Positions 7,677-15,438 of a stretch of 18,738 nucleotides of DNA are shown one piece after another. Position 1 is the first letter of the stretch; every line of letters begins with the position of its first letter. A program made the position numbers and the translations under genes. The notes beneath the pieces are model-generated. The model searched no databases, was not told the origin of the DNA, and was given only the letters and a program-made list of their open reading frames with translations. Source of the DNA: Betaproteobacteria bacterium (lineage in GTDB: Bacteria > Pseudomonadota > Gammaproteobacteria > Burkholderiales > SG8-39); contig VBCT01000045.1 in NCBI GenBank assembly GCA_005882235.1, forward strand, positions 1 through 18,738. Reading direction: 5' to 3'.

Positions 7677-7862
7677 ATGCTCGCTCTGCGCATCGCTGCA
7701 ATTCTCGCGGTGCTCGTCACCGCGGCCGGAATAGTCCTGTTTCTGGTGACCCGCGACAAGAAATATCTGAGCTTCGCGCTTCAGGTCTTCAAGTACGCCG
7801 CGATCTTCGCCCTGCTCGTCTTCGGCGTTTTGATTCTCGAGCGTGCAATTGTGCTCGTCTAA
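7677..7862 (+). CDS. Small two-helix membrane protein
   Basis: A 61-residue protein of unknown function, not recognised as a named family. It has two hydrophobic helices at about residues 4-24 and 38-58 joined by a short charged loop (TRDKKYLS), and ends soon after the second helix (ERAIVLV). No cysteines or histidines suggest chemistry. It starts 19 bp after lpxC with no strong ribosome binding site and probably shares its transcript. It converges with dciA, whose stop is only 8 bp from its own. Possible roles include a small inner-membrane adaptor linked to envelope synthesis, but this is a guess from location. Confidence 0.75.
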   Translation: MLALRIAAILAVLVTAAGIVLFLVTRDKKYLSFALQVFKYAAIFALLVFGVLILERAIVLV

Positions 7863-7870
7863 GCAGGGAC

Positions 7871-8293
7871 TTACTTGCGGTGCCGGGACGCGAACTTCCC
7901 GAGGGCAATTTTCAGTCCAGAATCAGGGAGTTGCTCGCAGAGCCGAGTCAATCCCCAGGCGGTTTCTTGGCTGATTTTCGCCGATTTTTCAGCAACTTGA
8001 GGGTCGGACGCTGGGGGTTGCACGCACACCTCCAATCCGGTAACCTCGATCCCTCGTTTCGAGAGCTGCTCAGATAATGTCGGCAGCATAAGTTTCAGTT
8101 TTGCGGCGGTCGCCCCGTTGGCGGCAAAAACAACGACCTTTCCCTGTTTATAGTTGGCGATCGAGCAGCATCGCGCCAGGGATTCCGGCAGCATCGCCGC
8201 GAGAATCTCGCGCAACTCGATCAAGCGCCGGGCCTGCGGCATGAGCGGAGCGATGCCGTCGGGCTGGTTCAAGAAGGCGTAAGGGTTCTTCAT
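7871..8293 (-). CDS. dciA: DUF721 / DciA-like protein, probable helicase loader
   Basis: A 140-residue DUF721-family protein. In bacteria without DnaC or DnaI, DciA helps place the DnaB helicase at the origin. The conserved region runs from ARRLIELREILAAMLP (about 21-36) through the strand pattern GKVVVFAANGATAAKLKLMLPTL at about 51-73. A variable basic tail ends KFASRHRK. The order lpxC, minus-strand DUF721, M23 peptidase, secA matches that of Pseudomonas and many betaproteobacteria. The ATG at 8293 is the natural start because the stretch upstream encodes the divergent promoter region. No Shine-Dalgarno sequence precedes it. The DciA role is by family and context, not by motif. Confidence 0.8.
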   Translation of the reverse strand: MKNPYAFLNQPDGIAPLMPQARRLIELREILAAMLPESLARCCSIANYKQGKVVVFAANGATAAKLKLMLPTLSEQLSKRGIEVTGLEVCVQPPASDPQVAEKSAKISQETAWGLTRLCEQLPDSGLKIALGKFASRHRK

Positions 8294-8338
8294 AGACGTA
8301 TGGTACGTACGTAGAGTGCGGCCCCAGGAGGGGGCAGC
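8294..8338. promoter_or_regulatory. Divergent control region, dciA / M23 peptidase
   Basis: Only 45 bp separate the two divergent start codons. The core is a perfect 10-bp palindrome TACGTACGTA at 8304-8313, preceded by another ACGTA at 8297-8301, giving three ACGTA units. AGGAGG at 8326-8331 is a strong ribosome binding site for the M23 gene only. TATGGT at 8300-8305 could be a -10 for the rightward gene. Promoters for both genes must overlap here or lie inside the coding regions. Confidence 0.4.
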
Positions 8339-9259
8339 ATGCATATTATTCTCGTCTCGAGCAAGTTGGCCAAGCCGAGGTCCCTGACCTTGACCAACCG
8401 GCACCTGGTTGCCGGCGCCGTATTCATGGCACTGCTCGTATTCAGCCTCACGCTCGGGCTCTTCTGGATCACAGTGCGCCATGCCAACGAGGTCAAGCTC
8501 CCGCTGCTCGACTCGTTGGTTTCGTCTGCGCAGGAAGCGCAACGGCGCAAAACGGAAGAATTTCTGCGAGAAAATCTGAACGCCATGGCGGTGAAGCTCG
8601 GCCAGATGCAGGCCCAGCTCATGCGCCTGGACGCGCTCGGCGAACGCCTGTCCGCCCTTGCGGGCTTGAAGCCCGGGGAATTCCGGTTCAATGAGGCGCC
8701 CGGCCGCGGTGGCGCGGTGTCGAGCATCCCGCCGCAGGATTTCTCGATGGCGGAATTCAACCGGCACCTCGACCAGCTTTCCAGGCAGATGGAAAACCGG
8801 AGCGACTCCCTCGGGATCCTCGAGTCGCAGCTGTTCGACGCCAAGGTGAAGAAGAAGCTCATGCCGACGATTCCTCCGGTCGACGCGGGCTGGAGCGCCT
8901 CCAGCTACGGCTGGCGCATCGACCCCTTCAACGGCATGCTCGCAATGCACGAAGGCGTGGATTTCCCCGTGGATATCGGGACTCCTGTTTTCGCTGCGGC
9001 GGGCGGCGTGGTGATCTACTCTGGGCCGCATCCCCAGTACGGTTTTCTGGTCGAGATCGACCACGGCAACGATTTCACGACCCGCTACGCTCATTGCTCA
9101 AGAGTTCTGGTCAGGGAAGGCGAGGTGGTTCAGCGCGGAAGCAAGATCGCCGAATCGGGATCCACCGGCCGCGCCACCGGCCCGCACCTTCACTTTGAAG
9201 TCCGCTATCGCAGCGTGGCGCAGAACCCGATCCGATTCCTTCAGGCTACGGCACGCTAG
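8339..9259 (+). CDS. Membrane-anchored M23 metallopeptidase, murein hydrolase type
   Basis: A 306-residue protein with a cytoplasmic N-terminus, one transmembrane helix at about 22-45, a predicted coiled-coil region at about 60-110, a linker, and a C-terminal LytM/M23 domain at about 185-300. The zinc ligands and catalytic histidines are all present: HEGVD (His204, Asp208), YAH (His252) and HLHFE (His283, His285). It is therefore likely an active endopeptidase cutting peptidoglycan cross-links from the periplasmic face, unlike the inactive LytM activators EnvC and NlpD. A strong AGGAGG seven bases upstream fixes the start. The ATG lies close to dciA and the gene precedes secA. The exact substrate is unknown. 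Confidence 0.9.
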   Translation: MHIILVSSKLAKPRSLTLTNRHLVAGAVFMALLVFSLTLGLFWITVRHANEVKLPLLDSLVSSAQEAQRRKTEEFLRENLNAMAVKLGQMQAQLMRLDALGERLSALAGLKPGEFRFNEAPGRGGAVSSIPPQDFSMAEFNRHLDQLSRQMENRSDSLGILESQLFDAKVKKKLMPTIPPVDAGWSASSYGWRIDPFNGMLAMHEGVDFPVDIGTPVFAAAGGVVIYSGPHPQYGFLVEIDHGNDFTTRYAHCSRVLVREGEVVQRGSKIAESGSTGRATGPHLHFEVRYRSVAQNPIRFLQATAR

Positions 9260-9339
9260 CCGACATTTCCGTCGCACCCAAGCGCCAGAAGTCCCCATCG
9301 CGCGGTTTCCCGCGCGCTTCCACTTCCCTCGAATCGCGG

Positions 9340-9366
9340 GGAGCAGCCGCTCCGGCGTGATAAACT
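9340..9366 (+). promoter_or_regulatory. Candidate secA promoter and leader hairpin
   Basis: A GGAGC/GCTCC stem with a four-base loop (9340-9353) is followed by TGATAAACT at 9358-9366, an extended -10 resembling that of lpxC. No -35 is evident. A 15-codon frame starts with the GTG at 9357 and ends with a TGA overlapping the secA ATG (ATGA, 9401-9404). The 141-bp gap between the M23 gene and secA otherwise shows no gene. No SecM-like arrest motif (RAGP) is present. Confidence 0.35.
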
Positions 9367-9400
9367 TCGAACCTTTGCGCTTCACGGCAGTCATTCCCCG

Positions 9401-12172
9401 ATGATTTCCCGCGTACTGAAAGCGGTGTTCGGCAGCCGCAATGATCGTCTACTCAAGCACTACGGCAGGTCGGTGCGGTCGATCAACGCTCTGGAGCCGT
9501 CGATAGCGGCCCTCCCGGATCACGGCCTGGGAGCCAAAACGCTCGAGTTGAGAGAGAGTTTCGCAAAGCGGGTCCGGGGCGTTCCCGAGGAGGAACGCGA
9601 CGCGGCGGAAAAAGCGGCGCTCCTCGAGCTCCTCCCGGAGTCTTTCGCTGTGGTTCGCGAGGCGGCGAAGCGCGTGCTCAACATGCGCCATTTCGACGTG
9701 CAGCTGATCGGCGGCATGGTCCTGCACGACGGCAAGATCTCGGAGATGCGCACCGGCGAAGGCAAGACGCTGGTCGCGACCTTGCCTGCGTACCTCAACG
9801 CGCTCTCCGGCCGCGGCGTGCACATCGTCACGGTCAACGACTACCTCGCGAGCCGGGACGCTGAGTGGATGGGGAAGGTCTACAAATTCCTCGGGCTGTC
9901 TGTGGGAGTGATTCTGACCCAGATGCCGCACGCCGAAAAACAATCTGCCTATGCTGCCGACATCACCTACGGCACCAACAATGAATTCGGATTCGACTAC
10001 CTGCGCGACAACATGGCGATGCAGATGGGCGACCGCTTCCAGCGCAAACTGAACTACGCGATCGTTGACGAAGTCGACTCGATCCTGATCGACGAGGCAC
10101 GCACGCCTCTCATCATTTCCGGGCGGGCCGAGGACCGCACCGAGATCTACCAGCGCATGGACAAGGTGGTGCCGATGCTCAAGCGCCAGGAAAAGGAAGG
10201 CGCGCCAGGCGACTTCTACGTCGATGAGAAAAACCACACGGTACTCCTCTCGGAGGACGGGCACGAGCACGCCGAGAAGCTCCTCGGCCGCGCGGCTTTG
10301 CTGCCCGAAGGACGTAGTCTCTACGAGCCAGCGTACGTCAACCTGATGCACCACTTGAACGCGGCGCTTAGGGCGCACAACCTTTTCTTTCGCGACCGGC
10401 ACTACGTGATCCAGGACGGAGAGGTGATCATCGTCGACGAGTTTACCGGTCGCCTGATGCCCGGTCGACGCTGGTCAGACGGCTTGCACCAGGCGATCGA
10501 GGCCAAGGAGAACGTGTCGATCCAGAGCGAGAACCAAACGCTCGCGTCGATCACGTTCCAGAACTACTTCCGCATGTACCGCAAGCTCGCGGGGATGACG
10601 GGAACGGCCGATACCGAAGCCTACGAATTCCAGGAGATCTACGGCCTGGAGGTCGTCGTCGTCCCGACGCATATGCCGATGGTCCGCGCCGACCGCAATG
10701 ACCAGGTCTTTCGCACCGCCGCGGAAAAGTACAAGGCGATCATCGGCGATATCAAGGATTGTCACGAGCGTGGACAGCCGGTCTTGGTCGGCACGACCTC
10801 GATCGAGAACTCCGAACTTATCTCCGGAATGCTGGAGAAGGACAAGTTGGCGCACCAAGTCCTGAACGCAAAGCAGCACGCGCGCGAGGCGGAGATCGTC
10901 GCCCAGGCCGGGCGTCCCAAGGTGATCACCATCGCGACCAACATGGCGGGCCGGGGCACGGACATCGTGCTGGGTGGCAACGTCGAGAAGCAGATCGATC
11001 TCGTGCGGGACAAGGACGATCTCGACGCGGTGCAGAAGGAGCGCCGCATCACCGAGCTGCGTCATGAGTGGCAGGACCTGCACAACAGGGTCATCGCCGC
11101 GGGCGGCCTGCATATCATCGGGACCGAGAGGCACGAGGCCCGGCGCATCGACAACCAGTTGCGCGGCCGCTCCGGCCGCCAGGGCGATCCGGGCTCCTCG
11201 CGCTTTTACCTGTCGCTCGAGGATCCCCTGTTGCGGATCTTCGCGGGAGAGCGGGTCAACGCTATCATGCAGCGCCTAGGGATGCCCGAGGGCGAACCGA
11301 TCGAGCATGGTCTCGTCACCCGATCGATCGAGAGCGCGCAGCGCAAGGTCGAGGCGCACAACTTCGACATCCGCAAGCAGCTGTTGGAATATGACAATGT
11401 CGCGAACGACCAGCGTCGCGAAATCTATCAGTTGAGGAATTCCATCCTCGAATCGCAGGACGTCTCGGACCAGATCGCGGCGCTGCGCGAGGGCGTGGTG
11501 ACCGATTTCTTCCGCGCCCATGTTCCCGAAGAGAGCATGGAGGAGCAATGGGACATTCCGGGCCTTGAAAAAGCGTACGCCGCCGAGCTCCGGCTCGAAC
11601 TACCCCTGTCGAACTGGCTCGAGAGCGACCCGAGCTTGGACGACGGCGCGCTGCTCAAGCGCGCGGTCGACGAGGCCCACGCGGCCTATGCCCGCAAGAT
11701 GGCGGGCAATTCTCCGGACGTCGTCCATCAAGTCGAACGGCTCATACTGCTATCGACGCTCGACAACCACTGGCTGGAGCATCTCGCCGCCCTCGACCAC
11801 CTGCGCCAGGGAATCCATTTGCGCGGTTACGCGCAGAAAAACCCGAAGCAGGAATACAAGCGCGAAGCATTCGAGCTGTTCGGGAACCTCGTGGAATCGG
11901 TCAAGCTGGAAGTGACGCGCACGCTCATGACGGCCGAACTTCGAAATCCGGAGCAGGTCGAGCAGGTGGAAAAGGTTCAGTTGCCCGCGATCGAGAACGT
12001 CCAATATCAGCATGCGGGGTACGAAGAAGCGCTCGCCGGGGCGGGGGCCGATGCCGCTCCGGCACCGAAGCCGGCGCCTTTCGTCAGGCAGATAAGCAAG
12101 ATCGGCCGCAACGATCCCTGCCCGTGTGGATCGGGAAAAAAATACAAGCACTGTCACGGCAAACTGGCTTGA
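9401..12172 (+). CDS. secA: Preprotein translocase ATPase SecA
   Basis: A 923-residue motor that drives unfolded preproteins through SecYEG. The first helicase domain has Walker A GEGKT at 119-123 and Walker B DEVD at 223-226. The preprotein cross-linking domain follows (about 230-370), with FTGRLMPGRRW nearby. The second nucleotide domain includes ATNMAGRGTDIVLGG and GLHIIGTERHE with the arginine-rich RGRSGRQGDPG. The C-terminal zinc tail CPCGSGKKYKHCHG has ligands Cys907, Cys909, Cys918 and His919 and binds SecB or ribosomes. ATG at 9401 gives the usual MISRVLKAVFGSRNDR start. The ribosome binding site is weak. E. coli has secM upstream; here the M23 gene occupies that place. Confidence 0.98.
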   Translation: MISRVLKAVFGSRNDRLLKHYGRSVRSINALEPSIAALPDHGLGAKTLELRESFAKRVRGVPEEERDAAEKAALLELLPESFAVVREAAKRVLNMRHFDVQLIGGMVLHDGKISEMRTGEGKTLVATLPAYLNALSGRGVHIVTVNDYLASRDAEWMGKVYKFLGLSVGVILTQMPHAEKQSAYAADITYGTNNEFGFDYLRDNMAMQMGDRFQRKLNYAIVDEVDSILIDEARTPLIISGRAEDRTEIYQRMDKVVPMLKRQEKEGAPGDFYVDEKNHTVLLSEDGHEHAEKLLGRAALLPEGRSLYEPAYVNLMHHLNAALRAHNLFFRDRHYVIQDGEVIIVDEFTGRLMPGRRWSDGLHQAIEAKENVSIQSENQTLASITFQNYFRMYRKLAGMTGTADTEAYEFQEIYGLEVVVVPTHMPMVRADRNDQVFRTAAEKYKAIIGDIKDCHERGQPVLVGTTSIENSELISGMLEKDKLAHQVLNAKQHAREAEIVAQAGRPKVITIATNMAGRGTDIVLGGNVEKQIDLVRDKDDLDAVQKERRITELRHEWQDLHNRVIAAGGLHIIGTERHEARRIDNQLRGRSGRQGDPGSSRFYLSLEDPLLRIFAGERVNAIMQRLGMPEGEPIEHGLVTRSIESAQRKVEAHNFDIRKQLLEYDNVANDQRREIYQLRNSILESQDVSDQIAALREGVVTDFFRAHVPEESMEEQWDIPGLEKAYAAELRLELPLSNWLESDPSLDDGALLKRAVDEAHAAYARKMAGNSPDVVHQVERLILLSTLDNHWLEHLAALDHLRQGIHLRGYAQKNPKQEYKREAFELFGNLVESVKLEVTRTLMTAELRNPEQVEQVEKVQLPAIENVQYQHAGYEEALAGAGADAAPAPKPAPFVRQISKIGRNDPCPCGSGKKYKHCHGKLA

Positions 12173-12221
12173 GTCGGGGCAGCCCGGCGGGCGGCCCGCT
12201 TCAAAGAGTGGCCGGAAGAAT

Positions 12222-13451
12222 ATGGCTGTCAATTTGAGCCCTCCGCGGCCGGAGGACTTGTTGCCCGTGAAGGGCGTCAAGCTCGGCGTCGCCGAGGCCG
12301 GAATCCGCAAGGCCGGGCGCAAGGACCTGCTTCTCATGACGCTTGCGGAGGGCACGTGTGTCTCAGGCGTGTTCACGCAGAATCGTTTTTGCGCTGCACC
12401 GGTTCAGGTGGCGAAGGAGCACCTCGCTTCGGGCGGACTTCCCCGGGCACTGCTCGTCAACACCGGCAACGCCAACGCCGGTACGGGGGAGGCCGGAATT
12501 GCCAGCGCAAAGGCGAGCTGCGACGCGGCCGCTCGGCTCGCCGGGTGCGATTCCCGTCAGGTTCTTCCGTTTTCGACAGGCGTAATCATGGAGCCCCTGC
12601 CCGTGGAGCGCATCGTCGCGGGTTTGCCGGGGTGTATCGCCGACCTGCGCGAAGACAACTGGGCGCGAGCGGCCGAAGCGATCATGACGACTGATACGGT
12701 GCCGAAAGCCCGATCGCGGCGCGCGCAGCTCGCGGGGGGTGTTGCGACTGTCACCGGGATCGCGAAGGGCGCGGGCATGATCCGCCCCGACATGGCGACG
12801 TTGCTCGCGTTTGTCGCGACGGACGCTCCGGTAGCTCGAGGTGCGCTGGGCGCGCTCCTCGCCGATGCCGCAGCGCGCTCGTTCAACCGCATCAGCGTGG
12901 ACGGAGATACGTCCACCAACGATTCCTTCGTCCTGATCGCAACCGGTGCCCGCGGGGGGACGGTGATCGACAACGCGGGCCATCCCGGATTCGCGGCGTT
13001 ACGCGAAGCGGTGCTCGAGGTGTCGCAAGGGCTCGCGCAGGCGATCGTGCGCGACGGCGAAGGCGCGACCAAGTTCATAACCGTGCGCGTGGAAAAAGGC
13101 AGGGACGAAGCGGAATGCGCGGACGTCGCCTATGCGATCGCGCACTCGCCGCTGGTGAAGACCGCGTTCTCAGCCTCCGACCCGAATCTGGGGCGGCTCC
13201 TCGCCGCGATCGGCAACGCCGGCGTGCGCGATCTTGAGGTCGGCCGCGTCGAGCTGTATCTGGACGAGGTGCTGGTGTCGAGGGACGGCGGCCGCGCTCC
13301 GGCTTACCGCGAGGAGGACGGGAAGCGCGTGATGGCAAAAAGCGAGATCACGGTTCGCGTCGTGCTCAACCGCGGGCTTGTAGCGACCACGGTGTGGACC
13401 TGCGACCTGTCGCACGATTACGTTACCATCAACGCCCAATACAGGACCTAG
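12222..13451 (+). CDS. argJ: Bifunctional ornithine acetyltransferase / N-acetylglutamate synthase ArgJ
   Basis: A 409-residue enzyme that recycles the acetyl group from N-acetylornithine to glutamate in the cyclic arginine pathway. The autocleavage site KGAGMIRPDMATLLAF places the nucleophile at Thr193, splitting the precursor into alpha and beta chains. Other signatures are LLVNTGNANAGTG at about 78-90 and the DGDTSTNDSF segment in the beta chain. The C-terminus INAQYRT is typical. The enzyme probably also makes acetylglutamate from acetyl-CoA, but mono- versus bifunctionality cannot be read from sequence. ATG at 12222 was chosen because the residues upstream lie in the secA 3' end. The gene starts 49 bp after secA. 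Confidence 0.96.
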   Translation: MAVNLSPPRPEDLLPVKGVKLGVAEAGIRKAGRKDLLLMTLAEGTCVSGVFTQNRFCAAPVQVAKEHLASGGLPRALLVNTGNANAGTGEAGIASAKASCDAAARLAGCDSRQVLPFSTGVIMEPLPVERIVAGLPGCIADLREDNWARAAEAIMTTDTVPKARSRRAQLAGGVATVTGIAKGAGMIRPDMATLLAFVATDAPVARGALGALLADAAARSFNRISVDGDTSTNDSFVLIATGARGGTVIDNAGHPGFAALREAVLEVSQGLAQAIVRDGEGATKFITVRVEKGRDEAECADVAYAIAHSPLVKTAFSASDPNLGRLLAAIGNAGVRDLEVGRVELYLDEVLVSRDGGRAPAYREEDGKRVMAKSEITVRVVLNRGLVATTVWTCDLSHDYVTINAQYRT

Positions 13452-13455
13452 AGCC

Positions 13456-14340
13456 GTGTCAGAGCTCGAACGACTGATCAAGCGCGGCGAAGCGTTGCTC
13501 GAGCGCGTGGAAACGCTGCTCCCGCCCGCATCGCGCCCCGTGGACTGGCAGGCGAGCATCGCCTTCCGCTGGCGCAAGACCTCGCGCCGCGGCTTCATTC
13601 AGCCGGTTGCGAGTCTGCACCGAATCCGCCTGTCCGACCTCCACGGCGTCGACAGTCAGAAGGCGCTGATCGAGCAGAACACACGCCAGTTCGTCGAAGG
13701 CCGGACGGCCAACAACGCGCTCCTGACCGGTGCGCGCGGCACGGGGAAGTCCTCCCTCGTCAAAGCCGTGCTCGACAAATTCCACCGCCAGAGCCTGCGC
13801 CTGATCGAAGTGGAAAAGCACGATCTCATCGATCTCCCCGATATCGTCGATCAGGTGGCGGGGCGGCCCGAGCGGTTTATTCTGTTTTGCGACGACTTGT
13901 CGTTCGAGCTCTCGGAGGCCGCGGGCTACAAGGCACTCAAGGTCGTGCTCGACGGCTCGGTCGCCGCGACTTCCGAGAATCTCCTCATCTACGCGACTTC
14001 TAACCGGCGGCATCTCATGCCCGAGTACATGCAGGAGAATCTCGAGACCAAGCATCTCGGCGAGGAAATTCATCCCGGCGAAACGGTGGAGGAGAAAATC
14101 TCGCTTTCCGAGCGCTTCGGGTTGTGGGTCTCCTTCTACCCGTTCGACCAGGACGCCTATCTGGACATCGCGGGACATTGGCTGCGCGAGCTCGGCTGCA
14201 GCGAAGCAGAGATCCCCAAGGCTAGGCAGGAAGCGCTTCAGTGGGCCTTGCTGCGCGGATCGCGTAGCGGCCGCGTAGCGTGGCAGTTCGCGCGCGACTA
14301 CGCCGGGCGTAACGCCGGCGACGCGACGGCAAGACGCTAG
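13456..14340 (+). CDS. DUF815 family AAA+ ATPase
   Basis: A 294-residue P-loop ATPase of the DUF815 (COG2607) family, function not established. The N-terminal helix (residues 1-30) precedes a region ending LHGVDSQKALIEQN, then Walker A GARGTGKSS at 92-100, Walker B FILFCDD at 141-147 and sensor 1 YATSNRRHLMP at 179-189. A C-terminal helical lid follows with an arginine-containing SRSGRVAWQFARDY segment. It starts with GTG at 13456, four bases after argJ, and is followed by the Nudix gene after three bases, so the three are one transcript. Resemblance to DnaC/IstB-like loaders is general. Neighbours do not reveal a substrate. Confidence 0.88.
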   Translation: MSELERLIKRGEALLERVETLLPPASRPVDWQASIAFRWRKTSRRGFIQPVASLHRIRLSDLHGVDSQKALIEQNTRQFVEGRTANNALLTGARGTGKSSLVKAVLDKFHRQSLRLIEVEKHDLIDLPDIVDQVAGRPERFILFCDDLSFELSEAAGYKALKVVLDGSVAATSENLLIYATSNRRHLMPEYMQENLETKHLGEEIHPGETVEEKISLSERFGLWVSFYPFDQDAYLDIAGHWLRELGCSEAEIPKARQEALQWALLRGSRSGRVAWQFARDYAGRNAGDATARR

Positions 14341-14343
14341 CAG

Positions 14344-15297
14344 GTGTACACGGTCTCGGCCCCGGTGGACGTCGCCGTGGCGGTGCTGATCCGTTCCGAC
14401 GGCGCCGCGCTTCTCGCGCAACGTCCCGAAACCAAGGTCTACGCGGGCTACTGGGAGTTCCCCGGAGGCAAAATCGAGCCGAACGAGCCCGTCCGCGACG
14501 CGCTCAGGCGCGAGATCCGCGAGGAGCTCGGAATCGAGATCGAGCGCGCTTATCCCTGGATCACCCGGGTCTTCGTGTATCCGCACGCCAAAGTGCGTCT
14601 GCATTTCTATAGGGTCTACGCCTGGCGCGGCGAGCCGCGTGCAGTCGAACACCAAGCCATCGCCTGGCAGCGCCCCGATGCGATCGAGCTCGATCCGCTC
14701 CTTCCGGCCAACGGCCCGGTGATACGCAGCCTGATGCTGCCCTCTGAGTACGCCATCACGCGCGCGGGCGAAATCGGCCTGGAGCCGTTTCTTTCGCGGC
14801 TCGAGGCGAGGCTGCGGGGCGGCCTGAAGCTCGTCCAGGTGCGGGAAAAGATCCTCGCGCCTCAGACGGCGGCGGAGTTCGCGCAGCGCGTCGTCGCGCT
14901 AGCGCACGCTCACGGCGCGAAAGTCCTCGTCAACTCGGATTCCGCGCTCGCGCGCGAAATCGGCGCCGACGGCGTGCATCTCACCGCCGAGCAATTGCGC
15001 GGTGCCCTAACCCGGCCGGATCTACCCTGGTGCGGCGCTTCGTGCCACTCGAGCGAGGAGCTGCGCCGGGCCGAAGCCCTCGGCGTGGATCTCGTGGTGC
15101 TGGGAACGGTCCACGCGACACCGTCACACCCGGACGCGGTCCCGCTCGGGTGGGAAGGATTTCGGGAGATCGCGAAGGATGCGGCGGTGCCGGTCTACGC
15201 CTTGGGCGGGATCGTCCCGAGCGATCTGGAGCGAGCCTTGAGCTGCGGCGCGCACGGCATCGCCATGGTGCGCGGCAGCTGGGGAGAAAATCCCTAG
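14344..15297 (+). CDS. Nudix hydrolase fused to a ThiE/TenI-like domain
   Basis: A 317-residue two-domain protein. The N-terminal domain (about 8-130) is a MutT-type Nudix hydrolase with a perfect Nudix box from Gly42 to Ile64 (Glu48, and REIREELGI at 56-64), expected to clean oxidised nucleotides such as 8-oxo-dGTP. The C-terminal domain (about 135-317) is a TIM barrel of the thiamine phosphate synthase type, with VQVREK at 164-169, ADGVHL at 208-213 and ALGGI at 286-290. Key ThiE residues are altered: NDD-like is NSD at 197-199, the second metal Asp is Gln217, and TPTK is TPSH at 259-262. TMP synthase activity is therefore doubtful. The start is GTG, three bases after the DUF815 gene. The fusion is known in proteobacteria. 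Confidence 0.9.
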   Translation: MYTVSAPVDVAVAVLIRSDGAALLAQRPETKVYAGYWEFPGGKIEPNEPVRDALRREIREELGIEIERAYPWITRVFVYPHAKVRLHFYRVYAWRGEPRAVEHQAIAWQRPDAIELDPLLPANGPVIRSLMLPSEYAITRAGEIGLEPFLSRLEARLRGGLKLVQVREKILAPQTAAEFAQRVVALAHAHGAKVLVNSDSALAREIGADGVHLTAEQLRGALTRPDLPWCGASCHSSEELRRAEALGVDLVVLGTVHATPSHPDAVPLGWEGFREIAKDAAVPVYALGGIVPSDLERALSCGAHGIAMVRGSWGENP

Positions 15298-15330
15298 GAA
15301 TCCTCCGTACGATCGGCCTCGGGCGCGTGC

Positions 15331-15359
15331 TTGTCTTCCTCCACACGTGAAGATACCCT
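15331..15359 (+). promoter_or_regulatory. Weak candidate promoter for the response regulator
   Basis: TTGTCT and TACCCT are 17 bp apart, matching four and three consensus bases. The site lies in the 141-bp gap between the Nudix gene and the response regulator, about 80 bp before its ATG. The same gap holds a 7-bp inverted repeat TCCACAC/GTGTGGA at 15340-15346 and 15388-15394. The evidence is weak, but a separate promoter would be expected for a gene with this gap. Confidence 0.25.
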
Positions 15360-15438
15360 ACGAATTGCTGCGCGAAGGGGTGCGTTTGTGTGGAGCATCC
15401 GTCACGCGCGGAGCGCCGTCCGCTAAGGAGAGGCCGCG

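Noticed and set aside
9357..9404. SecM-type arrest peptide upstream of secA
   Set aside because: The short frame lacks the RAGP-type stalling motif and a signal sequence, so it is not a SecM homologue.
12173..12221. GC-rich hairpin-like sequence between secA and argJ as a terminator
   Set aside because: Several partial GGGC/GCCC pairings are possible but no T-run follows, and argJ is probably co-transcribed.
13459..14655. Long open frame on the minus strand opposite the DUF815 and Nudix genes
   Set aside because: No motif or ribosome binding site, and both plus-strand genes have intact signature motifs.
15340..15394. Inverted repeat TCCACAC/GTGTGGA upstream of the response regulator as an operator
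   Set aside because: Arms of 7 bp separated by 41 bp are easily due to chance in this length; kept only as a note in the promoter entry.
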